This document shows, piece after piece, positions 1 through 7,395 of a DNA stretch of 11,185 nucleotides. A model generated the notes under the pieces. The model searched no databases. It was given only the letters and a program-made list of their open reading frames with translations, and was not told the origin of the DNA. Source of the DNA: an uncultured bacterium (lineage in GTDB: Bacteria; Patescibacteriota; Gracilibacteria; Absconditabacterales; Absconditicoccaceae); the NCBI GenBank assembly GCA_903943625.1, contig CAJAPL010000157.1, forward strand, positions 1 through 11,185, read 5' to 3'. Position numbers and translations under genes: made by a program. Within the stretch, counting starts at the first letter, position 1. The number at the start of each line of letters is the position of its first letter.

Positions 1-1
1 A

Positions 2-1009
2 TGAGATTTACTTTCCGGAGCAACTCGGTTTTGAGAAAAGATATGAGAGATACTTTGAATACAGATAAATTATTATGCTACCATAGATTTCAATTGATTC
101 GAGGATGTTATAAATACTTTGGGTTGAGTAGATGTCATGGTGAGAAACACAATACATGATACTACATATCCAGATTGAGAAGTGTGATATCTAACATTTC
201 ATTTAGATGCATGACAACAACATTTAGACGGGAAAACGGCCTTGATGTATGCTAGATCTAGACACACAACATCAGATTTTGATAGATCTCTTAGACAACA
301 AGAAATAATAAATGCAATCAAAGACAAGTTCTTATCTTGATGATATATCAGAAATGTTTCAAAAATTAAAGCACTGTATTCTGAGTATAAAAAGATGGTT
401 ACTACAAATATAAGTTTTAAAGAGATAATCTGAACTGTAAAATATGCAGATAGTCTCAAAAATATATTTTCTTTTGGTTTAAATACAGAGTGTGTATACA
501 CCAACTTTGAATATATGCAACCCTGATGTTTTCTATGAATACCCAATAGAGACCTATTTGACTGAGCTTCTGTGATGTTGCCAGAATGAGCCGGCACCAA
601 CAACATATCTTTTTATGATAACATCCACAAATTCGCGTTTCTGGTGACACATAACCAAGAATACCTTCTAGAAAGAGCAAATATAATAATACAAAACTGA
701 ATAGATAAAAATTTTGCAAAAAGCTTATGAAAAAAGCTTGATTGACATTGAAATCTATTGGCCGCAAAATTAAAAAAATACTGACTAAAAATATCTGATA
801 CTCAAAATGCAACATCACCTATAGAAAAAACCACCATATTTGTGCCATCCACATGATCATTTGCATGAACAACTAAAATATTGTGATTGTTTTTTAATAC
901 ACAAATACAGGTTGATCCAATACTTACTACATGAAACAATGTTGTTATCATACTATGAAACGATTATATCCAGAACATAAAAGACAATTGATTTAGATAT
1001 GATTTATAA
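2..1009 (+). CDS. LytR-CpsA-Psr (LCP) family glycopolymer transferase, 5' partial
   Basis: LCP proteins are membrane-anchored enzymes that transfer undecaprenyl-linked glycopolymers onto peptidoglycan outside the cytoplasmic membrane. With UGA = Gly the frame is open from base 2 for 335 codons to TAA; the start and the membrane anchor lie upstream of the window. Residues (counted from the first visible codon) 24-48 carry the family pattern YYATIDFNGFEDV followed by LGGVDVMV. Residues 78-104 carry GKTALMYARSRH, then DFDRSLRQQEII; these arginines and aspartate are the family's pyrophosphate-lipid-binding and metal-binding residues. From about residue 277 a LytR_C-type domain follows (FVPSTGSFAG, ending VVIILGNDY). 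The first ATG in the window belongs to another frame and is not the start. One base separates the stop from the next ATG, so the downstream gene is probably cotranscribed. The family is certain; the exact polymer is unknown. Confidence 0.93.
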
Positions 1010-1010
1010 A

Positions 1011-1270
1011 ATGAACAAGCTAGACACATATAGAAAGCAAATAGACAAAATAGATGCTGAAATAATTTGACTCCTCAAAATAAGGTTTGATATAGTGAAA
1101 AACAAGATTTTGCCATATAAAAAAAATTCAACATCCAATCCAATCAACCACAAAGATATAGTCAAATTATTAAAGATATTTGCCAAAAGTCTGATACCTT
1201 GGTCACAAAAAGATTTATAAGAATGCTCCGGGATATCATACACCAACACTCACTCAAATTACAAAAATAA
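1011..1270 (+). CDS. Chorismate-mutase-like protein (AroQ fold), interrupted by a -1 frameshift
   Basis: AroQ-type chorismate mutase converts chorismate to prephenate. The zero frame from ATG 1011 gives a typical first helix (RKQIDKIDAEIIGLLKIRF) and then reaches a stop at 1218-1220 after 69 codons. The expected third helix, FIRMLRDIIHQHSLKLQK, lies in the -1 frame and ends at TAA 1268-1270. Joining the frames at the run of eight A (1119-1126) gives 86 residues, the normal size of the domain. By eye against the E. coli P-protein, Arg8, Arg25, Lys37, Arg49, Ser81 and Gln85 match active-site positions (Arg11, Arg28, Lys39, Arg51, Ser84, Gln88). The positions of Asp48 and Glu52 appear changed to Gln and Tyr, so activity is uncertain. 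It may be a decaying gene, a base-call error in the homopolymer, or a gene expressed by slippage. No other aromatic pathway gene is present here. Confidence 0.72.
1119..1127 (+). other. Poly-A8 frameshift site inside the chorismate-mutase-like gene
   Basis: Eight consecutive A follow codon TAT, then T. In the zero frame the last seven bases form A AAA AAT, a heptamer of the X XXY YYZ type that supports -1 ribosomal slippage. A homopolymer of this length is also prone to transcriptional slippage and to sequencing or assembly error. One additional A would restore a full-length 86-residue chorismate mutase fold. I see no obvious strong stem-loop just downstream, which weakens the case for programmed ribosomal frameshifting. 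Confidence 0.55.
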
Positions 1271-1295
1271 TTATTATTTAAGCCAATCTTTTATT

Positions 1296-2159
1296 ATGAT
1301 TATTGAAAAGGATCTAAAAATTGATGACTCGGTTATTCATTATAAAGTTGCTGGCAACAATTTGGAGCGCACTCTTGTTTTTTTACATGGACGACCGGGT
1401 AGTGAATATTTAAGAAGTTCTGTGATTGATGAATTGTCAAAGGATTTCTATGTCATTGCGCCAGAACATCCATGACTTTTGAGATCAGACCCATTAAAAA
1501 ACTATATAGATATTTTTGATCAGTATGCTGATATTGTTTCTCATATTTTAATCCAAGAAAATCTAGATAAAAAAGCTCATATTGTTATGGGGCAATCATT
1601 TGGCGGTATCGTAGCTAGCACATTCGCAGAAAAATATAAATCAAACATAAAAGCACTAATTTTGACCGATGCTCAGATGGGGGCACAGAAACATGACCTA
1701 CTAAGAAAAGTGCTTTTTAAATACGGCAGGAAAATACTTCTCACATACTTATTGTTGCCAAACCATATAAAGAAGCATGGTTTAAAAATATTTTTTGGCA
1801 TAATTAGCAAGCATAAAAGTAGAAAACACAATAATAAATTGATTAGGGCTAGGGTCAATATGGTAGATAATTGTTGCAATCTCTTTAGGCAGGCTATCAA
1901 ACAAAACAATAATTTATTGTGTAGGGATTATGGTGATTTGCCTGTCATTATGCTGCGAGGAGATAGAGATGGGGCCGAATTTAATATATCTGGTTATTGT
2001 AAGGTAAAAGACGCCAAAGAAACTTATGGCAGATTAAAAGCCAGTTGAACACGTGTAGAGTTTTTAACTGTAAATGGCAGTCATACGGTATTATACGAAA
2101 AACCAAATATGGTTATTGCTGAGGTAAAAAAAGCACTAAACAAATATATTGATTTATAG
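1296..2159 (+). CDS. Alpha/beta-hydrolase fold protein
   Basis: This is a 287-residue alpha/beta hydrolase, probably a cytoplasmic esterase or lipase-like enzyme since no signal peptide is seen. The oxyanion HG motif is at residues 31-32 (VFLHGRPGS). The nucleophile elbow GQSFGG places Ser101, acid candidates are Asp223 and Asp225 in LRGDRDG, and the catalytic His263 lies in NGSHTVLYEKP. In-frame TGA occurs only at codon 60 (1473-1475, in EHPG where the family has a conserved Gly) and codon 251 (2046-2048). All 16 other glycines use GGN, whereas the neighbouring genes prefer TGA. This suggests comparatively recent acquisition from a standard-code donor, followed by partial drift to TGA. It lies 25 bp downstream of the chorismate-mutase-like gene. 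The start ATG 1296 is the first in frame and precedes the first strand by a normal distance. The substrate cannot be named. Confidence 0.9.
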
Positions 2160-2262
2160 AAAGCACCTCAAATCAACTTTTCCTTTGAAAAATGTACTTA
2201 CTTCATTAACTTATAGATACATAGCGCAACTTATTGATTTTTAATTGTTTTTAACTTCCAAA

Positions 2263-3012
2263 ATGATTCCATCTTTTGTGCATCAGAAAAAAGACGAGAT
2301 AGTAAATTACGTCAAATGACTCTGACTTGCTACAGACCAAATAAAAGATTATGATATGCTATTGCAATCATTTATACATAAATCATTTGCTGCTGATTTC
2401 AAAAATATAGCAGATCACAACGAAAGACTTGAGTTTCTTGGCGATTGAATATTATGAGCAATAATCAACAAAATTCTTTTTCTAAACCATCCAGAAATGG
2501 ATGAGTCAGATCTGACTCTTTACAAAATAGCTTTAGTGAAGGAAGAAACTTTGGCAGAAACAGCCAGAGATATAGAACTAGACAAGCGGGTTTTTATAAG
2601 TAAGTGAGAAGAAAAATCACAAGGTAGAGCAAAAGATGTTATACTTGCAGATTGTTTTGAGGCATTGATAGGATACATGTTTATAGATCTATGATTGGAG
2701 GAAACAGAGAAGTTTATAGGTAAATATTTATACTCCAAAATTGAGGCTATATCTACACAGCCAGTGAAATCATATAAAACTATGATACAAGAAATGGTCC
2801 AGAAGGATCATAAGATTATCCCAGAATACGTAGATACCGAAAATAAGAAGGACGATAAGGGCAATACTCTAGAATATAAATCTGAAATACATGTTCTATG
2901 AAAGAAACAGTCACACTGATTTGGCCCCAATAAAAAGAAGGCACAAGAATCAGCCGCCAAAGATTTGTATGAAAAATATAATAAGCTACAAAATAAAGAT
3001 TGAAAAAAATAG
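2263..3012 (+). CDS. rnc: Ribonuclease III
   Basis: RNase III is a dsRNA-specific endoribonuclease that processes rRNA precursors and structured mRNAs in the cytoplasm. The 249-residue product has the complete signature NERLEFLGD with Glu54 and Asp61, and the second metal-binding pair Asp130 and Glu133 in DCFEALIGY. A C-terminal dsRNA-binding domain runs from about residue 165 (SYKTMIQEMVQK) to KKKAQESAAKDLYEKY. The length matches the usual 220-250 residues. Nine of 15 glycines are TGA, several inside the catalytic domain (LGDGILGA). A 103-bp gap upstream separates it from the hydrolase. No Shine-Dalgarno sequence precedes ATG 2263. It is followed 62 bp later by secF in the same direction. 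Confidence 0.97.
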
Positions 3013-3033
3013 CAAAATAGATAAAAACTCCCA

Positions 3034-3061
3034 TTGAAATCCGTTTTTTTGATTTTATTAA
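3034..3061 (+). promoter_or_regulatory. Possible sigma70-type promoter upstream of secF
   Basis: TTGAAA (3034-3039) and TATTAA (3056-3061) are separated by 16 bp and end 13 bp before the secF ATG. This would give a very short 5' leader. The region is almost all A and T, so a chance match is quite possible. Confidence 0.33.
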
Positions 3062-3074
3062 ATTATTAATTAAT

Positions 3075-4034
3075 ATGAGACCTAGATTCCACATTGTTAA
3101 AAGAGCACATTATCGAGTTTGAATATGATTCCTTTTATTGCTAGTTGCTCGATATCTGTTTTTTGCAAATGCACAATTCTGAGAAGAATTTACATGATGA
3201 ATAAATATAGGAATTAGAAAAAATATAGATCAGGGGGCATTGAAACAATCTCTAACAGAATACATGCAATCCGTATGATACCCAAAGCCAAAAGTCCTCA
3301 TAGAAAATATCGCTTGATGAGAAACAATCATAAAGGTAAATACAAGAATAGAGACCGATCAAAAAGTCGCTGAACTATCCAAAAGCATACAAAGCTTGCT
3401 AGTCCAGAAGTGATATATCTGATCTACATCAGACATATCTTCGCAGTCCATAATATGACCAAGTGTGTGAGATTTTATGGAAAAATCAGCTAGAAACGCA
3501 ATAATCGTCTGACTGATTTTAATGGCGGTTTATATGCTTATCTCTTTTTCTGCTATCAGAACGGTAATTTCTCCGTCCATATTGGCGGTTATTACTATTT
3601 TAACAATGATTTTTGATATATCTATACCAGCATGAGCATACTGACTTTGGATGATGATATCGCCCACTGTCCAAATAGATACTGTGTTTATTATAGCTAT
3701 TCTCACGACAATGTGATATAGTATCAATGACACAATTGTAATATTTGATAGGATAAGAGAAAATCTACAGACAAAATGATGAACAAAAGATATAGTTTAC
3801 GGTAAAATATTTGAAGATAGTCTGTGGCAGACCATGAGAAGATCGTTTGGTATAGTATGAGCCACGCTTCTAGTTGTTTTGGCTATGTTCTTCTTTGGAT
3901 CTTGAATAATAAAACATTTCGCATTTACTATATGAATATGAGTCCTAGCTGGGTCCTATTCTTCTATATTTATATCAGCTCCATTGGCGTATTTGATGAT
4001 GTGAAGATATAAAAAAGAAAAAGCTAAATTATAA
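3075..4034 (+). CDS. secF: Protein translocase subunit SecF
   Basis: SecF, with SecD, uses the proton gradient to assist SecYEG-dependent protein export on the outer side of the membrane. The 319-residue product has an N-terminal transmembrane helix (about residues 14-31, after RPRFHIVKRAHYRVG), then an external domain that opens with FGEEFTGGINI. The five-helix RND core begins near residue 155. The diagnostic fourth-helix motif GYSINDTIVIFDRIREN begins at residue 214, and its first Gly is TGA. Twenty-three of 29 glycines are TGA. No secD is present on either side: the upstream neighbour is RNase III and the downstream one a pseudouridine synthase 12 bp away. SecD must therefore be elsewhere in the genome if the complex is complete. 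Confidence 0.96.
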
Positions 4035-4046
4035 AAGATTATCGAT

Positions 4047-4787
4047 ATGCTAAATATTTTTCAAACATCAGACTTCTACTTTTTCCGAAAGCCACATTGA
4101 GTTGCTTCTACTTTCTGAAAAGAGAGGTCTTTTTTGGATTATGTCTTTATTGATAAAGAGGATTTACCAAAGAATCTAACATCTTACAAGGATCTTGACC
4201 AGGATTTGTCCAAATATATAGACGACAACATTAGTCGCTTAAATATAACAGCAATACAATCCGATCAACAAGTAATTATTGATAGCTTAATAAACATATT
4301 TTGAAAAGATAAAGAATACTGACTTTTAAATAGATTGGACAATGATACTTGAGGATTGCTCTACTTTGCAAAAACGGCAGATATCTACGAGGATTATAAG
4401 GCTAGACAAGCTCAGAATTTAATTGGAAAGTTTTATATAACCCAAGTTAGCGGTAATCCCTTCTTCAAAATAGATAATAAGGAGATAAACATCGACTACC
4501 CTATCATGCATCATAAATTTGCTGAAGATAGAATGGTTTGCATAATACAACCATGAGACGCCACCAAATGAGATTGAAAACAACACATAGTCTCCACCAA
4601 GATTTCTTTATTAAACTTTGACAAGGCAAAAAATACATCAACCTTACTTGTCTCAATATCAAAGTGAATTAGACACCAGATTAGGGTCCACTTGTCTAGT
4701 ATATGATGTCCAATAATATGAGAAAATATCTATTGAAACAATAGATCGCAAGAGTATCTACATCTATGGTCTATATGACTTAAATAA
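4047..4787 (+). CDS. RluA-family RNA pseudouridine synthase
   Basis: RluA-type synthases isomerise specific uridines of rRNA or tRNA to pseudouridine. The 246-residue product carries the family signature around LLNRLDNDTGGLLYFAKT, with the catalytic Asp98 in RLD. The C-terminal motif GIRHQIRVHLSSIGCPIIG is followed by the usual YG. The N-terminus resembles the core strand that reads roughly V.KP.GV in the family (here FYFFRKPHGVAST). The S4 RNA-binding domain found ahead of the core in RluC and RluD is missing, as in short RluA-like enzymes. The gene begins 12 bp after the secF stop, so the two are probably cotranscribed. The target position cannot be assigned from sequence alone. Confidence 0.93.
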
Positions 4788-4928
4788 GTATTGACATAGA
4801 AAACTAAATGACTACATTGCAAGCAATATGTAAAGTTTTCCCTAATATAAAAATTTCAAAAAAATAATATAATCTTTGAGCATATAATCATAAGAATCAA
4901 ATAAAGTTTAAATTTTTATCTCAAAAGT

Positions 4929-4957
4929 TTGACTTTTTTATCAGAATACATTATAAT
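4929..4957 (+). promoter_or_regulatory. Near-consensus sigma70-type promoter
   Basis: TTGACT (4929-4934) and a perfect TATAAT (4952-4957) are separated by exactly 17 bp. This is the best promoter match in the window. The predicted start of transcription is near 4964, about 30 nt before the ATG of the 300-residue gene. The rest of the 4788-4994 gap is AT-rich. It holds one weak hairpin (ATTGC AA GCAAT around 4815-4826) without a T tract, and another isolated TATAAT at 4868-4873. Confidence 0.7.
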
Positions 4958-4994
4958 TAGTAAATCATTCGTTTTATATCATACACATACCCCT

Positions 4995-5897
4995 ATGGAT
5001 GAAAAAGGAAACAAGGATAGTTTGTTGTATTGATACAATCAACATGATTTTTTTGATAGATCGGTGGTCTTAGAGTTTTTATCAAAGCACAAACAAGACC
5101 TGCTTTTCAAAATTTGTGCTGATAAATACAATATTACAGACGAACATATCTGGCAAGATGTCTGTAATATTAGCGATGAAATAATCAATATGAGAAAAAA
5201 AAAGACAAAATGAAAATTATTTCCCAAAGCCTTTAATAATGTTATTTCAAAAAATAATATAACACTTGAAAATTGAGAAAATAAACTAAAAGACAAGCAG
5301 TATCGAAGTTTGATGTGAAGTCTCGTAAACATATTTAGATCTTATCAACGAAGACTTTATATAGAAGATATGGAAGAAGCAATTTCCAAAACTCTCAATG
5401 AAAAAACAACAATTAATCGCTCTGAAGACTATGAGTGATTGGTAGAATCTCAATTTGGTTGAGCTTTTATAGCTATGTTTGATAGTTTGGTAGGTAAAAT
5501 GTTACCAGAAGAAAATCGTCCAGCTGCAAAGTCGCTCGTTGTACAAGAAATAATTGATATGATAAACAACAAAAAAATACCCAGTTTAAATCTAAGAATA
5601 GAACCCGGTTCCACCGATGAAGATTTACTACAAAGATTTGCTATTGATCGTTATGACAATGACTGAGAATTAAAAGAATTTATAAAACTTATATGAGAAG
5701 ATGTGGTACTTAAATTTAAGAATCTCATAGAAGAAAAACTGCCAGAGATGTCGCCACTCTCAAGCCTTATAGATTATTGTCTAGATGTAATAAATAAAGA
5801 ACACAATCTACAATTAAACCCAGAAGAAAGAGAAAGGTTAGAATTAATGGGATGGAAATATTATGACAGAATAAAGAAAGATATAGAAGGACGCTAA
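4995..5897 (+). CDS. Hypothetical protein, 300 residues, mostly helical
   Basis: I do not recognise a family. The frame from ATG 4995 to TAA 5895-5897 is continuous only with UGA = Gly: there are eight TGA and six GGN glycines, a ratio like that of native genes. There is no signal peptide or transmembrane segment. The product is rich in Lys, Glu, Asp, Asn and Ile and appears all-alpha. The N-terminal part (1-140) is basic (MRKKKTKGK, FRSYQRRLY). The middle contains FGGAFIAMFDSLVGKMLPEE, and the C-terminal third is acidic, with LNPEERERLELMGWKYYDRI near the end. The gene has its own strong promoter and is flanked by long gaps, so it looks like a single transcription unit. It lies upstream of the HigA-like regulator, but nothing links their functions. 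It is probably a cytoplasmic protein restricted to this lineage. Confidence 0.85.
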
Positions 5898-5944
5898 CGA
5901 AAACAAACAATTGATTGAATAGTTTTATTATTTTTACATCAAAA

Positions 5945-5961
5945 TTCACTATTTCATAGAA
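5945..5961. promoter_or_regulatory. Putative operator O1, degenerate copy
   Basis: TTCACTATTTCATAGAA keeps the full left half-site TTCAC and the final GAA of the right half-site of the 17-bp pattern seen in O2-O4. Its centre is 66 bp from that of O2. It is the weakest copy and may be a coincidence. Confidence 0.4.
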
Positions 5962-6010
5962 CTAGTAAATTAAATATTGAGAGAATTGGAGGGGCTTGAG
6001 AGGGGAAAAA

Positions 6011-6027
6011 TTCACAAGTTCGGTGAA
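6011..6027. promoter_or_regulatory. Putative operator O2
   Basis: TTCACAAGTTCGGTGAA is a 5-7-5 inverted repeat (TTCAC / GTGAA) of the same total length as O3 and O4. It lies 118 bp before the ATG of the HigA-like gene. Confidence 0.6.
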
Positions 6028-6079
6028 TAAGTGAATGTATTGTGTGTGTTTGTTTGGGCTCTATTTTGGTTTGAGTAAA

Positions 6080-6096
6080 TTCACTGGGGTAGTGAA
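6080..6096. promoter_or_regulatory. Putative operator O3
   Basis: TTCACTGGGGTAGTGAA is a perfect inverted repeat with 6-bp arms around a 5-bp centre, 17 bp in all. O4 starts two bases after it ends, so the two are 18 bp apart centre to centre, close to two helical turns. That spacing would suit side-by-side binding of two dimers. Confidence 0.65.
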
Positions 6097-6097
6097 A

Positions 6098-6114
6098 TTC
6101 ACTAATGCTGTGAA
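6098..6114. promoter_or_regulatory. Putative operator O4, overlapping the -35 zone
   Basis: TTCACTAATGCTGTGAA is a 5-7-5 inverted repeat. It covers the position where the -35 box should be relative to TATAAT at 6127, and no good -35 hexamer is visible. A repressor bound here would block RNA polymerase, which fits autoregulation by the downstream HTH protein. Confidence 0.65.
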
Positions 6115-6126
6115 CTAGGTTTAGAA

Positions 6127-6132
6127 TATAAT
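6127..6132 (+). promoter_or_regulatory. -10 element TATAAT of the HigA-like gene, leaderless arrangement
   Basis: A perfect TATAAT ends 12 nt before ATG 6145, which would place the transcription start about 5-6 nt before the start codon. There is no room for a ribosome binding site. The same 12-nt spacing occurs in front of the DUF559 gene. Confidence 0.55.
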
Positions 6133-6144
6133 TTATATCGGAAA

Positions 6145-6765
6145 ATGCAGGTACATCCAGGGAAGAAAATCCAAGAAGAACTAAAAAACAGGGGTTGGAC
6201 ACAGAGACAATTTGCATTTTTGCTATGAAAAAAAGTTTCTGAGCTAAATGAATTGATCAAATGAAAAAGAAATGTCACAGTCCACCGAGATATTTTACTT
6301 TCACATGTTCTGTGAACTTCGCGCAAATATTGGTTAGACCTACAAAATGAATATGAATATTCCCTAATCGAAGCAGATTTCGATATTTCTAAATTGCCAA
6401 AGCCAGAGGATAAACATTGATCAATCTCGATTAACGTCGATAAAAAATCAGATAAAAAAGATCACAAAGTAAGTGAACAGGAGGTTAAAATAGAAAATTT
6501 AAATTCTGATCGTAAAATAAGCTCATCGGAATGACAAGAGTCTGGTAAAAAAGACATAAAACCAGCTTCTAACCGTGATGATAACTTAAATAAAGAACAC
6601 AAAATAATCTCACATGTAGACAAATCTTCAAGACAAGAAAAACTATCAGAAAAACATCGTCAAAAAGATGAAATTGAGAAAGAAAAAGTCCAAGAAAATC
6701 AAAAAAATCCAGATAGTGAAAAATCTCACCACAAACATAAGGAACATATTTTTAGAAATTTCTAA
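6145..6765 (+). CDS. HigA/VapI-like XRE-family HTH protein with long charged tail
   Basis: Residues 1-90 match the HigA-type antitoxin and repressor domain: HPGKKIQEELKNRGWTQRQF at the start, LLGKKVSELNELIKGKRNVT across the helix-turn-helix, and LGTSRKYWLDLQNEYEYSL at the end. HigA proteins bind palindromic operators of their own promoter and neutralise HigB mRNA interferases. Here residues about 95-206 form an additional low-complexity tail rich in Lys, Glu, Asp, Ser, His and Gln, finishing SEKSHHKHKEHIFRNF, probably disordered. Normal HigA proteins are about 90-110 residues. No toxin gene lies upstream (only 247 bp of gap) or downstream (a NUDIX gene on the other strand), so it is an orphan. 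The array of 17-bp inverted repeats in front suggests autoregulation. Whether it is an antitoxin or a lone transcription factor is open. Start ATG 6145 matches the conserved domain start. Confidence 0.85.
6604..6626 (+). repeat. 23-bp exact direct repeat, copy 1 (in the HigA-like tail)
   Basis: These 23 bases are identical to 7999-8021 inside murG and are read in the same frame in both genes, giving IISHVDKS. Identity stops at both ends. The copy lies in the low-complexity tail of the HTH protein. Confidence 0.85.
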
Positions 6766-6790
6766 TTAAACTTAAAATTTACAAAATTAT

Positions 6791-6818
6791 ATCTAATCAG
6801 ATTTAATTTAGATTTTTT
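6791..6818 (+). terminator. Weak AT-rich terminator candidate after the HigA-like gene
   Basis: ATCTAA (6791-6796) can pair with TTAGAT (6808-6813) across an 11-nt loop and is followed by a run of T to 6818. The stem is short and AT-only, so stability is poor. It overlaps the 3' end of the convergent NUDIX gene. Confidence 0.3.
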
Positions 6819-7240
6819 GATTCAAAATTTCTCAAGGCATTTAATGTGTCTTTTCGATGGTCGTCAAATAAATTTTCCATTTCATCAACCGATACTCGTC
6901 TCACCTCATCCTGATCTTCCAATGGCATTGCTTCACCAGACTTATAATCAGCAACAAAAGATAGCGCTACAACGTGATGCCCACTCGAACGGATAAAAGA
7001 TCTGCTTGCTAAAAATTGAAAATTTTGTACTTCGATTCAAACCTCCTCTTTCACTTCTCTCATCAATGCTTTTTCAACAATATCGCTCTCTAGCTCCATG
7101 TCAACTTTCCCACCAGGCACTGCTCGCTTACCAGCTGCTTGATCGTCTTTAGAGGATCTTTTTGCCAATAAATATTTATCTCATTTTTTTACCCAAGCCT
7201 CTACAAATACTACGTGTAAAGGGATTTCTCAATCTGCCAT
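6803..7240 (-). CDS. NUDIX hydrolase
   Basis: NUDIX enzymes cleave nucleoside diphosphates linked to another moiety, for example oxidised dNTPs, NDP-sugars or dinucleotides. The 145-residue product has the Nudix box at residues 42-69: PGGKV, then REVKEEVGI containing the metal-binding Glu62, Glu65 and Glu66. Between the GG and the REVKEE part there are about three additional residues compared with the standard 23-residue box. The N-terminal strand reads LHVVFVEAWVKKGDKYLLAKR. It is the only gene on the minus strand, convergent to the HigA-like gene with 37 bp between stops and divergent from murG. Glycines are three TGA and five GGN. The substrate cannot be inferred. Confidence 0.92.
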
Positions 7241-7274
7241 AAAATTATTTTTAAATATTAAATCATATTTTTAA

Positions 7275-7304
7275 ATCATATAGACAATTCTTTCTTGAAA
7301 GCAA
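7275..7304 (-). promoter_or_regulatory. Possible promoter for the NUDIX gene
   Basis: On the minus strand TTGCTT (7304-7299) and TATGAT (7280-7275) are separated by 18 bp, with the -10 about 34 bp before the ATG. The match is moderate in an AT-rich gap. Confidence 0.4.
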
Positions 7305-7308
7305 GTGG

Positions 7309-7384
7309 ACAATGTATACAACAATGTCGAAGTGTTTCTAAGCCTACCAAACTTCATTGCTACATAGCACTATTTAGACATTGT
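7309..7384. repeat. ACAATGT repeats in the NUDIX-murG divergent intergenic region
   Basis: ACAATGT occurs at 7309-7315 and 7321-7327, and in inverse orientation (ACATTGT) at 7378-7384. The second and third copies extend to a perfect 9-bp inverted pair, AACAATGTC at 7320-7328 and GACATTGTT at 7377-7385. The last copy ends 11 bp before the murG ATG. This may be a regulatory site or a long-range hairpin. Nothing else is recognised in the 155-bp gap apart from the minus-strand promoter candidate. Confidence 0.4.
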
Positions 7385-7395
7385 TACATTATTAC

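Noticed and set aside
199..818. Two overlapping minus-strand open frames of 135 and 120 codons
   Set aside because: They are antisense to the clearly conserved LCP transferase frame and their products have no recognisable motifs. They appear only because the sense strand is low in the complements of stop codons.
3530..3733. Minus-strand frame of 67 codons and similar short frames inside secF, rnc and the lamin-tail gene
   Set aside because: They are antisense shadows of strongly conserved genes, with no family motifs and no separate promoter.
4047..4787. UGA as Trp (table 4), as in Mycoplasma
   Set aside because: In the RluA, MurG, SecF and RNase III motifs the TGA positions are conserved glycines, and Trp is coded by TGG where expected, such as MurG PIPWTHDQ.
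5945..6114. CRISPR-like array of the TTCAC/GTGAA repeats
   Set aside because: The repeats are 17-bp palindromes with unequal spacing (66, 69 and 18 bp) and sit directly before an HTH gene, so operators are the better explanation.
5898..6144. A HigB-type toxin gene upstream of the HigA-like gene
   Set aside because: The gap is only 247 bp, contains the operator repeats and stop codons in all plus frames, and shows no RelE-like motif on either strand.
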